Notes under the pieces: model-generated
What the model was told of the DNA's origin: nothing
The model's database searches: none
The model's input: only the letters and a program-made list of their open reading frames with translations
Translations under genes and position numbers: made by a program
Shown here: positions 52,919 to 61,777 of the stretch, piece by piece
Layout: each line of letters begins with the position of its first letter
Numbering within the stretch: the stretch's first letter is position 1
Source of the DNA: DASYTH01 sp035762905
Lineage (GTDB): Bacteria; Actinomycetota; Actinomycetes; Mycobacteriales; Pseudonocardiaceae
Length of the DNA stretch: 64,000 nucleotides
Direction: 5' to 3'
NCBI RefSeq assembly: GCF_035762905.1
Contig: NZ_DASUCC010000097.1
Coordinates: 186,001-250,000, forward strand

Positions 52919-53824
52919 GTGGAGCGCTATCCGTTCGCCCCGCCGCAGTGGGTGGCGACCCCGCCGCCGGGTGCGCTGCCCGCCGCGCCGCCGCGCCGCC
53001 GCGCCCGGTACACCGGGCCGCCGGTCTATGCCTCGCCGCCGCGCTGGGGCTTCCCCGCGCTGTCCTGGCGCTGGCCGACGTCGGTGCCCGGGACCAGGAT
53101 GCGGCCGCCGGCCACGGTCGAGTCGGTCCGCTCGCTCGCCCGCCAGTCCGGCACGGTGCTGTGGATGCTGACCGCCGCGGCCCTGCTGGCCGCCGGTGGC
53201 GAGGTGTGGCGGTACGTGCTGCTGGTGCGCAGCCGCGACCAGGCGCTCGGCCGGGGTGTGGTGAGCGCCTCGGACGCGCTGGTGATCGCCAGCGCGGTGC
53301 TGACCATCGCGTTCACGCTGGTGGGCGCGTTTCTGACGGTGTGGTGGGTGCTGCAGGCCCGGGCGGTGGCCGCCGACCTGGCCGGCCAGGAGCCGTCCCG
53401 GCCCGGTTGGCAGGTCGTGCTCGGCCTGCTGGTCCCCGGGATCAACCTGGTGGTGCCGGGCGCGGTGCTGGCCGAACTGGAGCACGCGGTGCTGCGCCGC
53501 CCGGTGACCGAGCGGCCGCGGCCGAGCGGCCTGGTGCTGGCCTGGTGGCTGGTCTGGGCGGCCAGCGGCCTGCTGTTCGCGGCAACACTGCTGTGGCGGC
53601 TGCGCGGCGGCGTGCAGGCCCAGGCCGACGGCGTGCTGCTGAACACCGCCGCCTACCTGGCCGCGGCCACCGTCGCGGTACTGACCGCGCGGGTGGTGCG
53701 GCGGCTGACCGTGCTGCTCGCCCCGGTCGACCCCGCCTCCGTACGCCTGCTCCGGGTGATCCGCGTGGACGGCGCCCCGGACCCCCCACTGCGCCCCGGC
53801 CGCCCCCCAGGCTCCGCTCGTTGA
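52919..53824 (+). CDS. DUF4328 membrane protein
   Basis: 301 aa. A Pro-rich cytoplasmic N-terminus (about 1-65) is followed by a six-segment membrane domain: LWMLTAAALLAAGGEVWRYVLL, ASAVLTIAFTLVGAFLTVWWVLQ, WQVVLGLLVPGINLVVPGAVLAELEHAV and so on. The VPGINLVVPGAVLAELEHA stretch is the DUF4328 hallmark. Function unknown. Starts 4 nt after the rhodanese gene. Confidence 0.88.
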   Translation: MERYPFAPPQWVATPPPGALPAAPPRRRARYTGPPVYASPPRWGFPALSWRWPTSVPGTRMRPPATVESVRSLARQSGTVLWMLTAAALLAAGGEVWRYVLLVRSRDQALGRGVVSASDALVIASAVLTIAFTLVGAFLTVWWVLQARAVAADLAGQEPSRPGWQVVLGLLVPGINLVVPGAVLAELEHAVLRRPVTERPRPSGLVLAWWLVWAASGLLFAATLLWRLRGGVQAQADGVLLNTAAYLAAATVAVLTARVVRRLTVLLAPVDPASVRLLRVIRVDGAPDPPLRPGRPPGSAR

Positions 53825-53846
53825 CGGACGACAACCGCTGAAACGA

Positions 53847-53893
53847 CTGATGGCCGGAGGCCGGCCTCTGCGGCGCCGGCCTCCGGCCATCAG
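53847..53893. terminator. Perfect 19-bp palindromic hairpin
   Basis: 53847-53865 pairs with 53875-53893 without mismatch (core GGCCGGAGGCCGGC) around a 9-nt loop. It begins 22 nt after the DUF4328 stop and ends where the truncated phosphotransferase homology begins. Confidence 0.8.
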
Positions 53894-54411
53894 CTTGTTC
53901 GCACGAACTCACCCGCCGGCTGTCGGTCCGGTGGGCCGGGCTGCCCGGCTGGGCGCGGGTCGCCGAGCAGTTCCCCGGGTCGCTCGACCCATGGGCGCGA
54001 CAGCACCAGGCCCGGCTGATCGATCTGGAAGCGGCCGCTCCCGATCTGGTGGCCGGTGATGATCTGCTGCACACCGACATGTCCCCACTGAACTTCCTGA
54101 TCGGTGACCGGGTGTGGCTGGTGGACTGGGCGTGGGCCTGCCGGGGGCCGGCGTGGATCGATGTGGCGTTCCTGGTTCCCCGACTGATCCATGCCGGCCA
54201 CGGGTGCGCCGACGCGGAATCGTGGGCGGCGACGGTGCCGAGCTGGGTGAACACCAGCAATGAGGCGTTGCTGGCGTTCGCCGTGGCGGTCTCGGGAATC
54301 TGGGCGTACAAGCGGCGCACAGATCCGGCGCCACACCGCGACGAACTGACCGACGCGGCACGCCGGTGGCTGCGGCATCGGTTCGAACCCCGGCGGTTCT
54401 GGTCGAGGTGA
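53894..54411 (+). pseudogene. 5'-truncated APH-family phosphotransferase
   Basis: The frame from about 53894 reads LTRRLSVRWAGLPGWARVAE...LVAGDDLLHTDMSPLNFLIGDRVWLVDWAWACRGPAWID, the C-terminal lobe of an APH-fold kinase with catalytic HTDMSPLN and metal Asp in LVDWAW. The N-terminal lobe is missing: upstream there is only the palindrome and the end of DUF4328. A GTG at 54049 could start a 120-aa fragment, but this would lack ATP-binding residues. Probably a decayed gene. Confidence 0.75.
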
Positions 54412-55599
54412 TCAACACACCCGCAGTTCGTGCAGGCCGCGGATGACGAACTCGCTGCGGCGCCGTGGTTCGGCGGCCAGGCGCAGGTCTGGGAGCCGGG
54501 TGATCAGGGCGGTCAGCGCGGCGGCGATCTCCACCCGGGCCAGGGGAGCGCCGACGCAGTAGTGGATGCCGGCACCGAAGCCGAGGTGCGGGTTGGGTGT
54601 GCGGCCGACGTCCAGCACGTCCGGGTCGGCGAACACCTCCGGGTCCCTGGCCGCGGCGCCGAGCAGCGCGGCGACCTTCGTCCCGGCCGGGACCACGGTG
54701 CCGGCGACGGTGGTGTCCGCGGTCGCGGTCCGCTCGAACAGTTGCAGCGGCGCGTCGAACCGGATCAGCTCCTCGACCGCGAGCGGCACCAGGCCCGGGT
54801 CGGCGACCAGCCGCTCCCACTGGTCATGGTGGGTGAGCAGGGCGAACATCCCGTTGCCGACCACGTTCACCGTCGCCTCGTGTCCGGCCATCAGCAGCAG
54901 CACGGCGGTGCCGACCAGTTCGTCGCCGGTCAGCGCCTCGCCGCCGTCGCGCACCGTCACCAGGTCGGTGACCAGGTCGTCGCCGGGGTCCTCGGCCCGC
55001 CGGGCGGCCAGCTCGCGCAGGTAGCCGACGAACTCGGCGGCCGCCCGCTCGGCCGCGGCGGCCAACTCCGGCGCGCGGCCGTACTCGTACATCTTCACGA
55101 TCGCGTTGGACCACGGCTGCAGCCGCGGCCGGTCGGCGTCCGGCACCCCGAGCAGCTCGCCGATCACCTCGATGGGCAACGGGGCGGCCAGGTGCTCGAG
55201 CAGGTCGGCGGAACCGTCCTCGGCGATCCGCGCGGCCAGCGTGTCCACCATGCGCTCGGCCAGCGCCCCCACCCAGGGCCGCAGCCGTTCGGTGTGCCCG
55301 CGGGCGAACGCGGCCGAGATCAGCCGGCGTAATTGGGTGTGCCGGGGCGGCTCGCTCTCCAGCAACGAGTTGCGGTGCAGCAGGTTGAACGCGGTGAACG
55401 CCTCGGCCGGCGTGGCGTCGGTCCAGATCCGGCCGAGGGTGCGCTGCCGCAGCACCTCCGAGCAGGCCGCGTGGGACACGGCGACGAGCATCCCGAGCCC
55501 GTCGTGCCGGTGCACCGGCGCCGCCGCCCGCAGCTTGGCGAACACCGGATAGGGGTCGGCGATGAACTCCGGGTCGGCCGGATCGAATTGCGCGCTCAC
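54412..55599 (-). CDS. Cytochrome P450
   Basis: 395 aa bacterial class I P450. I-helix LLLMAGHEATVN (acid-alcohol-like pair region), ExxR in VEELIRFDAP, and heme loop HLGFGAGIHYCVGAPLARVE with the axial Cys. Needs ferredoxin and reductase, not encoded nearby. GTG at 55599 with TAAAGT 8 nt upstream. Substrate unknown; there are no biosynthetic neighbours. Its stop abuts that of the truncated phosphotransferase. Confidence 0.95.
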   Translation of the reverse strand: MSAQFDPADPEFIADPYPVFAKLRAAAPVHRHDGLGMLVAVSHAACSEVLRQRTLGRIWTDATPAEAFTAFNLLHRNSLLESEPPRHTQLRRLISAAFARGHTERLRPWVGALAERMVDTLAARIAEDGSADLLEHLAAPLPIEVIGELLGVPDADRPRLQPWSNAIVKMYEYGRAPELAAAAERAAAEFVGYLRELAARRAEDPGDDLVTDLVTVRDGGEALTGDELVGTAVLLLMAGHEATVNVVGNGMFALLTHHDQWERLVADPGLVPLAVEELIRFDAPLQLFERTATADTTVAGTVVPAGTKVAALLGAAARDPEVFADPDVLDVGRTPNPHLGFGAGIHYCVGAPLARVEIAAALTALITRLPDLRLAAEPRRRSEFVIRGLHELRVC

Positions 55600-55607
55600 G
55601 TCGCGAG

Positions 55608-55613
55608 ACTTTA
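55608..55613 (-). promoter_or_regulatory. -10 box TAAAGT, P450
   Basis: On the minus strand TAAAGT lies 8 nt before the GTG at 55599. Confidence 0.5.
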
Positions 55614-55626
55614 TGCGGCGCGTGCG

Positions 55627-56430
55627 ATGATCGCGGCCGTGCAACCAGCCGTCGTTGCGCATCGCGGCGCCTCCACGCACCGCGCCGAGCACACCCTGGC
55701 CGCCTACACCCTGGCCCTGGAGCAGGGCGCCGACGCACTGGAGTGCGACGTGCGGCTGACCAGGGACGGGCACCTGGTGTGCGTGCACGACCGGCGGGTG
55801 GACCGCACCTCCACCGGTCGCGGCGCGGTGAGCGCGCTGACCCTGGAACGAATGTCCGAACTGGACTACGAGAGCTGGCACACGCCCGGCCCGCCGTCCG
55901 GCAACGGCGTGCTCACCCTGGAGGCGCTGCTCGGCCTGGTCGCCGACACCGGCACCCGGCTGTTCGTGGAGACCAAGCATCCGGTGCGCTACGGCGGTCT
56001 GGTCGAGGCGAAGCTGGTGGCGCTGCTGAGCCGGTTCGGGCTGGCCACCCCGAAGTCCAAAGTGGACTCGCCGATCGCGGTGATGTCGTTCTCGGTCCGG
56101 GCGGTGCGCCGACTGCACGACTACGCGCCCGCCCTGCCGACCGTGCTGCTGCTGAGCTTCCTGCCGATGCCCTACCGGGACGGCTGGCTGCCGCCGTTCG
56201 CCGACTACGCCGGTCCGGGCATCCGGGTGCTCCGCGCCGACCCGGACTACGTGGCCCGCTGTGCCCGGCGCGGCCGGGACACCTACTGCTGGACCGTGGA
56301 CACGCCCGAGGACATCCGGCTCTGCCAGCAACTCGGCGTGCGGTTCCTGGCCACCAACGCGCCGGCCGCCACCCGTGCCATCCTGGCCGGCGGCGAAGGC
56401 GGTAACGTCGCGACGAACCCGCCCGACTAG
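55627..56430 (+). CDS. Glycerophosphodiester phosphodiesterase
   Basis: 267 aa GDPD TIM barrel. VAHRGASTHRAEHTLAAY, ECDVRLTRDGHLVCVHD and FVETKHPVRYGG carry the catalytic His pair and metal-binding Glu/Asp residues. No signal peptide. Hydrolyses glycerophosphodiesters to glycerol-3-phosphate. ATG 55627 is used; GTG 55639, with GATGAT 7 nt upstream, is an alternative start. Confidence 0.92.
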   Translation: MIAAVQPAVVAHRGASTHRAEHTLAAYTLALEQGADALECDVRLTRDGHLVCVHDRRVDRTSTGRGAVSALTLERMSELDYESWHTPGPPSGNGVLTLEALLGLVADTGTRLFVETKHPVRYGGLVEAKLVALLSRFGLATPKSKVDSPIAVMSFSVRAVRRLHDYAPALPTVLLLSFLPMPYRDGWLPPFADYAGPGIRVLRADPDYVARCARRGRDTYCWTVDTPEDIRLCQQLGVRFLATNAPAATRAILAGGEGGNVATNPPD

Positions 56431-56439
56431 GAGCCGACC

Positions 56440-57384
56440 TTGTCCAAGCGATCCGCCGTCAAGCACCGCAAGCCGGCCCCGGACGGCATCAACCCGCGCC
56501 AGCCCTGCCCGTGCGGCTCCGGCAAGCGGTACAAGGCCTGCCACGGCGCGAGCGGCGGGCCGGTGGAGGTCCCGGTGGCCCGGCCGTTCGAGGGCCTGGC
56601 CGGGGAGTGCGAGCTGGTGGCGCTGCGCGAGTTCGTCCCGTCCGCGCTGGCAGCGCTCCGCCTGGCCGAGCCGACCGAGCGGCCGTTGTCGCTGGCCACC
56701 GTGTTGCCGATGGCCGCGGCCGCGGTGGTCCGGGCGGACGGCACCGCGCTGGTCGGAATGCAGGTGCAGACCCGGTCCGGCGACGTGAGCCGGGATGTGG
56801 CCAGGGCGATCACCTGGGCGCTGGCCGCCGAACCCGGCGAGGTGCTGCCGGTGGTCGAGACCGACCCGGCGGCCGGCGGGCCGGAGCGACTGCAGGACGT
56901 GCTGGTGCCGGACGCGGCGGTGGAACCCGAGCTGCACACCGACTTCGGCTGGTGGATGCCGCCGGGCACCGAGCCGACCGGCGAGATCGCGCTGTCCCTT
57001 GAGCGGGCCAACAGCGCGATCATGCCGACCGAGCGGATCGGCCCGGCCGCCTACTGGGTGAACGCGGGAGAGAAGGCGCATCTGCGCTGGGTCCGCCCGG
57101 AGCCGGAGGAGCGGCTGCTGCCGGCCATGGCCCGGCTGGCCGCCCGTGGCGAGCTGACCCTTGGCGAGGGCGCCCGGTACGCCGGCTCGTTCCGCGCGCA
57201 CGGCCTGCTGGTTCCGGTCTGGGACCTCGACCCGGAGTCACACGCGCGCGAGTGGGTCGATCCGGCCGCCGAACTCGGCACCCGGCTGGAGTCCGCGTTG
57301 TCCTCAGTGGACAGTGAGCCGTTGACCGCGGACGAACGCCGGGCCCGGGACGGCCTGATCGGCCGCCAGATCACCATCCGCTGA
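56440..57384 (+). CDS. SEC-C motif protein (DUF5926-like)
   Basis: 314 aa. TTG start at 56440 with GGAG upstream. The N-terminal SEC-C zinc motif is PCPCGSGKRYKACHG (about 24-38). The rest is an actinobacteria-specific domain that I recall as DUF5926 (ALSLERANSAIMPTERIGPAAYWVNAGEKAHLRWVRPE). Begins 9 nt after the GDPD gene, so probably co-transcribed. Function unknown. Confidence 0.85.
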   Translation: MSKRSAVKHRKPAPDGINPRQPCPCGSGKRYKACHGASGGPVEVPVARPFEGLAGECELVALREFVPSALAALRLAEPTERPLSLATVLPMAAAAVVRADGTALVGMQVQTRSGDVSRDVARAITWALAAEPGEVLPVVETDPAAGGPERLQDVLVPDAAVEPELHTDFGWWMPPGTEPTGEIALSLERANSAIMPTERIGPAAYWVNAGEKAHLRWVRPEPEERLLPAMARLAARGELTLGEGARYAGSFRAHGLLVPVWDLDPESHAREWVDPAAELGTRLESALSSVDSEPLTADERRARDGLIGRQITIR

Positions 57385-57390
57385 GCGCGC

Positions 57391-57930
57391 CTAGACCCTT
57401 CCGCCGGCCGCGCGCGGCGCCCCCGGCTCGTCGCCCGAGTCGCCGACCGACTCCCTGGCCAGGTAGTTCTCCACGTCGAACAGGTTGCCGGCGGAGCCCT
57501 CGGCCCGTCGTACCACGTTGAGCAGGGTGGTCATCTGGGCCACCTCCTCGACCTGCTCGCGGAGGAACCACTGCATGAACTGCTCGCCCTTGTAGTCGTC
57601 CTCGTCCCGGGCGGTCTTGGCCAGGCCGATCACCTCCTCGGTGACCGCACGCTCCTGGCTCAGCGCCAGTTCGATCAACTCGGCCGGGTCCTTGAAGGTG
57701 TTGCGCACCTCGGGCGTGCCGGGGATCGTCGCCTGGATGTCGTTGTCCAGCAGGTACTGGACGATCATCATCGCGTGGTTGCGCTCCTCGAGCGCCTGCC
57801 GGTAGAAGTGCGCGGCGAGGCGGGGGAGATCCTGGCCGTCGAACCAGACCGCCAGCGCAACGTACTGCTGCGACGCGGTGAACTCGTTGCGCACCTGGTC
57901 CTGTAGTGCCTGGTGGAACTTGCTCAGCAT
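57391..57930 (-). CDS. bfrB: Ferritin (BfrB type)
   Basis: 179 aa four-helix ferritin. Ferroxidase ligands are visible in RNEFTASQQYVAL (Glu), YRQALEERNHAMMIVQYL (Glu-x2-His) and EQFMQWFLREQVEEV. The C-terminal GDEPGAPRAAGGRV tail resembles mycobacterial BfrB. Stores iron as a 24-mer. ATG 57930 is preferred to 57942 because TATGTT is 7 nt upstream. Only 6 bp separate its stop from the convergent SEC-C gene. Confidence 0.95.
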   Translation of the reverse strand: MLSKFHQALQDQVRNEFTASQQYVALAVWFDGQDLPRLAAHFYRQALEERNHAMMIVQYLLDNDIQATIPGTPEVRNTFKDPAELIELALSQERAVTEEVIGLAKTARDEDDYKGEQFMQWFLREQVEEVAQMTTLLNVVRRAEGSAGNLFDVENYLARESVGDSGDEPGAPRAAGGRV

Positions 57931-57937
57931 GGTGGTC

Positions 57938-57943
57938 AACATA
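57938..57943 (-). promoter_or_regulatory. -10 box TATGTT, ferritin
   Basis: On the minus strand TATGTT lies 7 nt before the ATG at 57930. Confidence 0.5.
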
Positions 57944-58034
57944 CCGTTCGGCACCGATACCGGCTTGGTTGCTCTTCCACCGTGACCTTCCGATAGAAGA
58001 AAATGAGCAACCATCGACGTCGGAGGAGGAGCGG

Positions 58035-58418
58035 ATGCGCGTCAAACGCAGGGCCCTGCTCGTTGCCGGGATCGCCGGCGCCCTGACCATGGCCGGAGCC
58101 TCGGCCGCCGAGGCGGACAGCTCGCGCTGCACCGTGGACGCCGGGTGTGCCGGCCGGGCCACGTTCGCCTCGTACGGCGAGGTGTTCACCGTGTACGACC
58201 AGTCGGCCGACGGGCACTCGGCGGTGGCGCTCTACTGGCTGCCGGACGGTTCCGGCCCGCACATGATCTGGAACTCGGGCGGCAACGGCACCAGCGTCAC
58301 GGCCAACCTCGAGTTTCCCGAGGGCGCCTGGGTCACCTACCGGGTCTGCCTCGGCGAGGGCGGGCCCAAGGAAGTCCTGATCAACACCTGTGGCGCCGCG
58401 CTGACCGACTACGCCTGA
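58035..58418 (+). CDS. Small secreted Cys-containing protein
   Basis: 127 aa. Signal peptide MRVKRRALLVAGIAGALTMAGASAAEA (about 1-27) and a small beta-rich mature domain with four Cys (CTVDAGC near the N-terminus, VCLGEGG and INTC near the C-terminus), which may form two disulfides. GGAGGAGGAGC precedes the ATG. It ends 11 nt before phoD, so the two are likely co-transcribed. No family recognised. Confidence 0.8.
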   Translation: MRVKRRALLVAGIAGALTMAGASAAEADSSRCTVDAGCAGRATFASYGEVFTVYDQSADGHSAVALYWLPDGSGPHMIWNSGGNGTSVTANLEFPEGAWVTYRVCLGEGGPKEVLINTCGAALTDYA

Positions 58419-58429
58419 GGAGACCCGGC

Positions 58430-59950
58430 ATGAACAAGCTCAATCGTCGTCGGCTGTTCCTGGTATCCGGCCTCGCCGCAGGCGCGGTCGCCGTGCCGAG
58501 GCTGGCCGGCGCCGGACCGGTGCCCGCCGCCGTGCGCGACCCGTTCGGCCTCGGCATCGCCTCCGGCGACCCGCGCCCGGACGGCATGGTGCTGTGGACC
58601 CGCCTGGCCACCGCGCCGCTGGACATCGGTGGCGGGATGGGCACCCGAAACGTTCCGGTCGAGTGGCAGGTGGCCACCGACGAGGCGTTCGGCACCATCG
58701 TCGCGTCCGGCACCGAGACCGCGATCCCGGCCGAGGGGCACAGCGTGCACGCCGAGCCGCGCGGGCTGGCACCCGGTGCCGAGTTCTTCTACCGGTTCCG
58801 CGCCGACGGGTTCCTCTCGCCGGTCGGCCGCACCCGCACCGCGCCGGCCCCGGGCAGCACCCCGGCCGCGCTGCGCTTCGGGTTCGCGTCCTGCCAGCAC
58901 TTCGAGGAGGGCTGGTACCACGCGCACCGGTTCATGGCCGCCGACGCGCCGGATCTGATCCTGTTCCTCGGCGACTACATGTACGAGAAGCAGTCCGGCT
59001 CGGCCAACCGGGTGCGCTGGTACGTCGACTTCGACGAGGTGGACGCGCTCGGCGAGTATCGGCTGCGGTACGCCCAGATCCGCACCGACCCGGACATCCG
59101 GGCCGCGCACGCGGTCGCGCCGTGGCTGGCCGTGTTCGACGACCACGAGCTGAAGAACAACTGGTGGGGGGTCAGCTCGGACGCGCCGGCCGCCCGCAAG
59201 CAGGCGTCGTTCCAGGCGTTCTGGGAGAACATGCCGCTGCCCAAGGCGATGAAGCCGGTCAACTCCGCGATTCCGCTCTACCGCAGGGTTTCCTGGGGCA
59301 CGCTGGCCCGCTTCCACATGATGGACACCCGACAGTACCGGTGGAAGCAGGCGCCGGCCGCCAACTGTGCGGAGATCACCCGCACGGACCGCACGCTGAC
59401 CGGTGCCGCCCAGGAGCAGTGGCTGCTTGACGGGTTCGCGGCCGGCGGCTCACGCTGGGACTTCCTCGGCCAGCAGGTGTTCTTCGCCCAGCGGGACACC
59501 GACGGCGGCACCGGGACCTGCGACGTGAGCACCGACGCCTGGGACGGCTACCGGGCCAGCCGGCAGCGGATCACCCAGGGCTGGGTGGACCGGCAGGTGC
59601 GCAACCCGGTGGTGCTGACCGGCGACGTGCACCGGCACTGGGCGAACAACCTGCGCCTGAACTACTTCGACCACGGCTCGCCGCTGGTCGGCACCGAACT
59701 GGTGACCACGTCGATCACCAGTGGCGGCGACGCCACCGAGACCGCGCCGCCGACGGTGCCGAACAACCCACACCTGTTCTACGTCGGCAACCACCGCGGC
59801 TACGTGCGGGTCACGGCGACCGCCGGTCAGCTCACCGCCGACTTCATGAAGGTGTCGTCGGTGCGGGAGCGGGACCCGGCCCGGGTGAGTCTGTCGGTGC
59901 GCAACCGGTTCGTGGTGCTGGACGGGCAGCCGGGGGTGCGGCCGGCATAA
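58430..59950 (+). CDS. phoD: Alkaline phosphatase PhoD
   Basis: 506 aa. Tat-like signal NRRRLFLVSGLAAGAVAVPRLAGA. N-terminal PhoD domain (about 38-140) and metallophosphatase core: FGFASCQHFEEGWYHAH, FLGDYMYEK, VFDDHELKNNWWG and VVLTGDVHRHWANNL hold the iron/calcium ligands. Secreted phosphomonoesterase or diesterase for phosphate scavenging. ATG 58430 with GAGGAGACC upstream. The preceding secreted small protein is its only partner here. Confidence 0.95.
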   Translation: MNKLNRRRLFLVSGLAAGAVAVPRLAGAGPVPAAVRDPFGLGIASGDPRPDGMVLWTRLATAPLDIGGGMGTRNVPVEWQVATDEAFGTIVASGTETAIPAEGHSVHAEPRGLAPGAEFFYRFRADGFLSPVGRTRTAPAPGSTPAALRFGFASCQHFEEGWYHAHRFMAADAPDLILFLGDYMYEKQSGSANRVRWYVDFDEVDALGEYRLRYAQIRTDPDIRAAHAVAPWLAVFDDHELKNNWWGVSSDAPAARKQASFQAFWENMPLPKAMKPVNSAIPLYRRVSWGTLARFHMMDTRQYRWKQAPAANCAEITRTDRTLTGAAQEQWLLDGFAAGGSRWDFLGQQVFFAQRDTDGGTGTCDVSTDAWDGYRASRQRITQGWVDRQVRNPVVLTGDVHRHWANNLRLNYFDHGSPLVGTELVTTSITSGGDATETAPPTVPNNPHLFYVGNHRGYVRVTATAGQLTADFMKVSSVRERDPARVSLSVRNRFVVLDGQPGVRPA

Positions 59951-59990
59951 CGGTTTGCGCGCCGGGTAGGCCGTGTCGAACATAGGCGGC

Positions 59991-61145
59991 ATGGCCTACC
60001 CGGACGACTGCCCGACCCTCACCGACGGCGTAGTGACCCTGCGCCCGTACTCCCTGGACGATCTCGAGCCGTGCGTCGAGCACTGCAGCGACCCGGAATC
60101 CCTGGCGTGGACGACGATCCCCAGCCCGTACGGGGTGGACGAGGGGATCGAGTGGATCACCAGACAGGTGCCGCGGTTCTGGGCGGAGGGCTCCGGCCTG
60201 GAGTTCGCGATCGAGGCGGAGCACGCCGACGGGGTGCGGCGGTTCGCCGGCGGCGTCACCCTGCGCCCGCGCCCGGACGGCATCGCCGAGATCGGTTTCG
60301 CGGTGCACCCGGGCGCCCGCCGGCGCGGCGTGGTGACCAGGGCCATCACGTTGCTGGTCGACTGGGGCTTCGCCGAGCGCGGCGTCGAGGTCGTCATCTG
60401 GTTCGCCTACGTCGGCAACTGGGGATCCCGCCGGGCGGTGTGGCGGTGCGGCTTCAGCTTCGACGGCCGGGTCGAGAAGTTGCTGCCGCAGCACGGTATC
60501 CGCCGCGACACCTGGGTCGCCTCCCTGCGCGCCACCGACACCCGCGAGCCCAAGGGCACCTGGCTGGTCGCCCCGGTCCTGGAAACCGACCGGCTCCGGC
60601 TGCGCCCGCTCGCCGACACCGACGCCGACCGGCTCTTCGAGACGAACCACGACACCCGCACCGTCCACTTCGGCGGTCGCGTCCCCGGCGTGCGCCAACG
60701 CGACGGCGCCGCCTCGATCGCCCGCGCCCGCGAACAGATGGCCGCCGGCCAGATGATCAACTGGTGCATCGCCGACCGGACCACCGATCGCCTGGTCGGC
60801 CACATCCAGCTCTTCGACCTCGGCGGCCTCGACCCCACCGAAGCCAAACCCGGCTACTCGATCCACCCCGACTCCCGCGGCCGCGGCTACCTCACCGAAG
60901 CCCTCCGCGCCCTGTCCACCTGGACCTTCCTCCCCCTGAATGAGGGCGGCCTGGCCAAACGCCGCCTCACCATCAGCACCGCCGCATCGAACGCGGCCTC
61001 CCGCCACGCCGCCACCCAAGCCGGCTACACCCACATCGGCACCAACCCCAACGCCTTCCCCATCACCGACACCCACTTCGACGACGAGGTCTTCTACCAA
61101 CTCCTCAACCCCACCTGGCAACCCCCCCAAACTCCGGTACCCTGA
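59991..61145 (+). CDS. Tandem GNAT-family N-acetyltransferase
   Basis: 384 aa with two GNAT (RimJ-like) domains. Domain 1 (about 10-175) has VTLRPYSLDDLEP, EIGFAVHPGARRRGVVTRAITLLVDWGF. Domain 2 (about 195-375) has LRLRPLADTDADRLF, PGYSIHPDSRGRGYLTEALRALSTWTF. Each has its own acetyl-CoA loop. Targets may be protein or antibiotic amines. ATG 59991 is used; a GTG at 59973 is possible. The duplicated halves are diverged. Confidence 0.88.
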   Translation: MAYPDDCPTLTDGVVTLRPYSLDDLEPCVEHCSDPESLAWTTIPSPYGVDEGIEWITRQVPRFWAEGSGLEFAIEAEHADGVRRFAGGVTLRPRPDGIAEIGFAVHPGARRRGVVTRAITLLVDWGFAERGVEVVIWFAYVGNWGSRRAVWRCGFSFDGRVEKLLPQHGIRRDTWVASLRATDTREPKGTWLVAPVLETDRLRLRPLADTDADRLFETNHDTRTVHFGGRVPGVRQRDGAASIARAREQMAAGQMINWCIADRTTDRLVGHIQLFDLGGLDPTEAKPGYSIHPDSRGRGYLTEALRALSTWTFLPLNEGGLAKRRLTISTAASNAASRHAATQAGYTHIGTNPNAFPITDTHFDDEVFYQLLNPTWQPPQTPVP

Positions 61146-61176
61146 ACCCAGCCGAGGCCGCTAGGCCGAGGAAGTG

Positions 61177-61216
61177 AGCCCGGGCAGGATCTCGTCGGAC
61201 GGCGAGCGCCCGGGCT
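61177..61216. terminator. Bidirectional hairpin between GNAT gene and pseudogene
   Basis: AGCCCGGGC (61177-61185) pairs with GCCCGGGCT (61208-61216); a CTCG/CGAG stem is nested inside. It separates two convergent units. Confidence 0.6.
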
Positions 61217-61233
61217 TCGCGCATTGTTGGGGG

Positions 61234-61742
61234 CTATCGCAGCACCCGCCCAAGATCCACCGCGGCGTCCACCACCGGGCCCACCTCTTCGGCGCCAATC
61301 ATTGCCCGCGCCATACGCCCACGCGACCGCGTCGGCGATGGCCAGGGCCGGATCTTCGTGTGGGCAGAGGTGCTCATAGGTCAGTCGTTCTCCGCCGGTC
61401 CGGCTGAGGCTCCGGTAAATGGTCGCCCGGTCCATCCGGTCGGTGGATCCGCGCGACTCGATCACCAGGCGGTCGACCCCAAGATCCACAGCGGCGCCGA
61501 CCAGTCGGTCCAGGCAGGCGGCCCGAACCCGATCCGGCCGCCCGGTTCCCCAGGTAGACCCGCGCCCGCACGTCGTGCGCCACCAGCGCGGCGAGAACCT
61601 TGCGCCGCAGGCTGTCCTGCTCGGCCTGGAAGTGAATCCGCCGCTCTCCCGGCATCCGCAGGTCGCGCATCAGCGAGCGCGACCCGGCCAGCAGGTATGT
61701 GCTCCCTCGGCGCGACTCGTCGACGAACATGTGCACGCTCAC
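61234..61742 (-). pseudogene. DUF3800-like gene broken by two frameshifts
   Basis: Three frames together give one protein. From 61742: VSVHMFVDESRRGSTYLLAG...RRIHFQAEQDSLRRKVLAALV...ARVYLG. After a shift near 61545-61555: RAACLDRLVGAAVDLGVDRLVIESRGSTDRMDR...YEHLCPHEDPALAIADAVAWAYGAGNDWRR. After a second shift near 61285-61294: VGPVVDAAVDLGRVLR and stop at 61234. FVDES, HF, IESR and DAVAWAYG..DWRRR fit DUF3800-like proteins of actinomycetes. Both shifts are +1, so the gene is not translatable as is. Confidence 0.75.
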
Positions 61743-61777
61743 CCATCGGCACGGGGCGGGGCGTGGCTGGAGATCGG

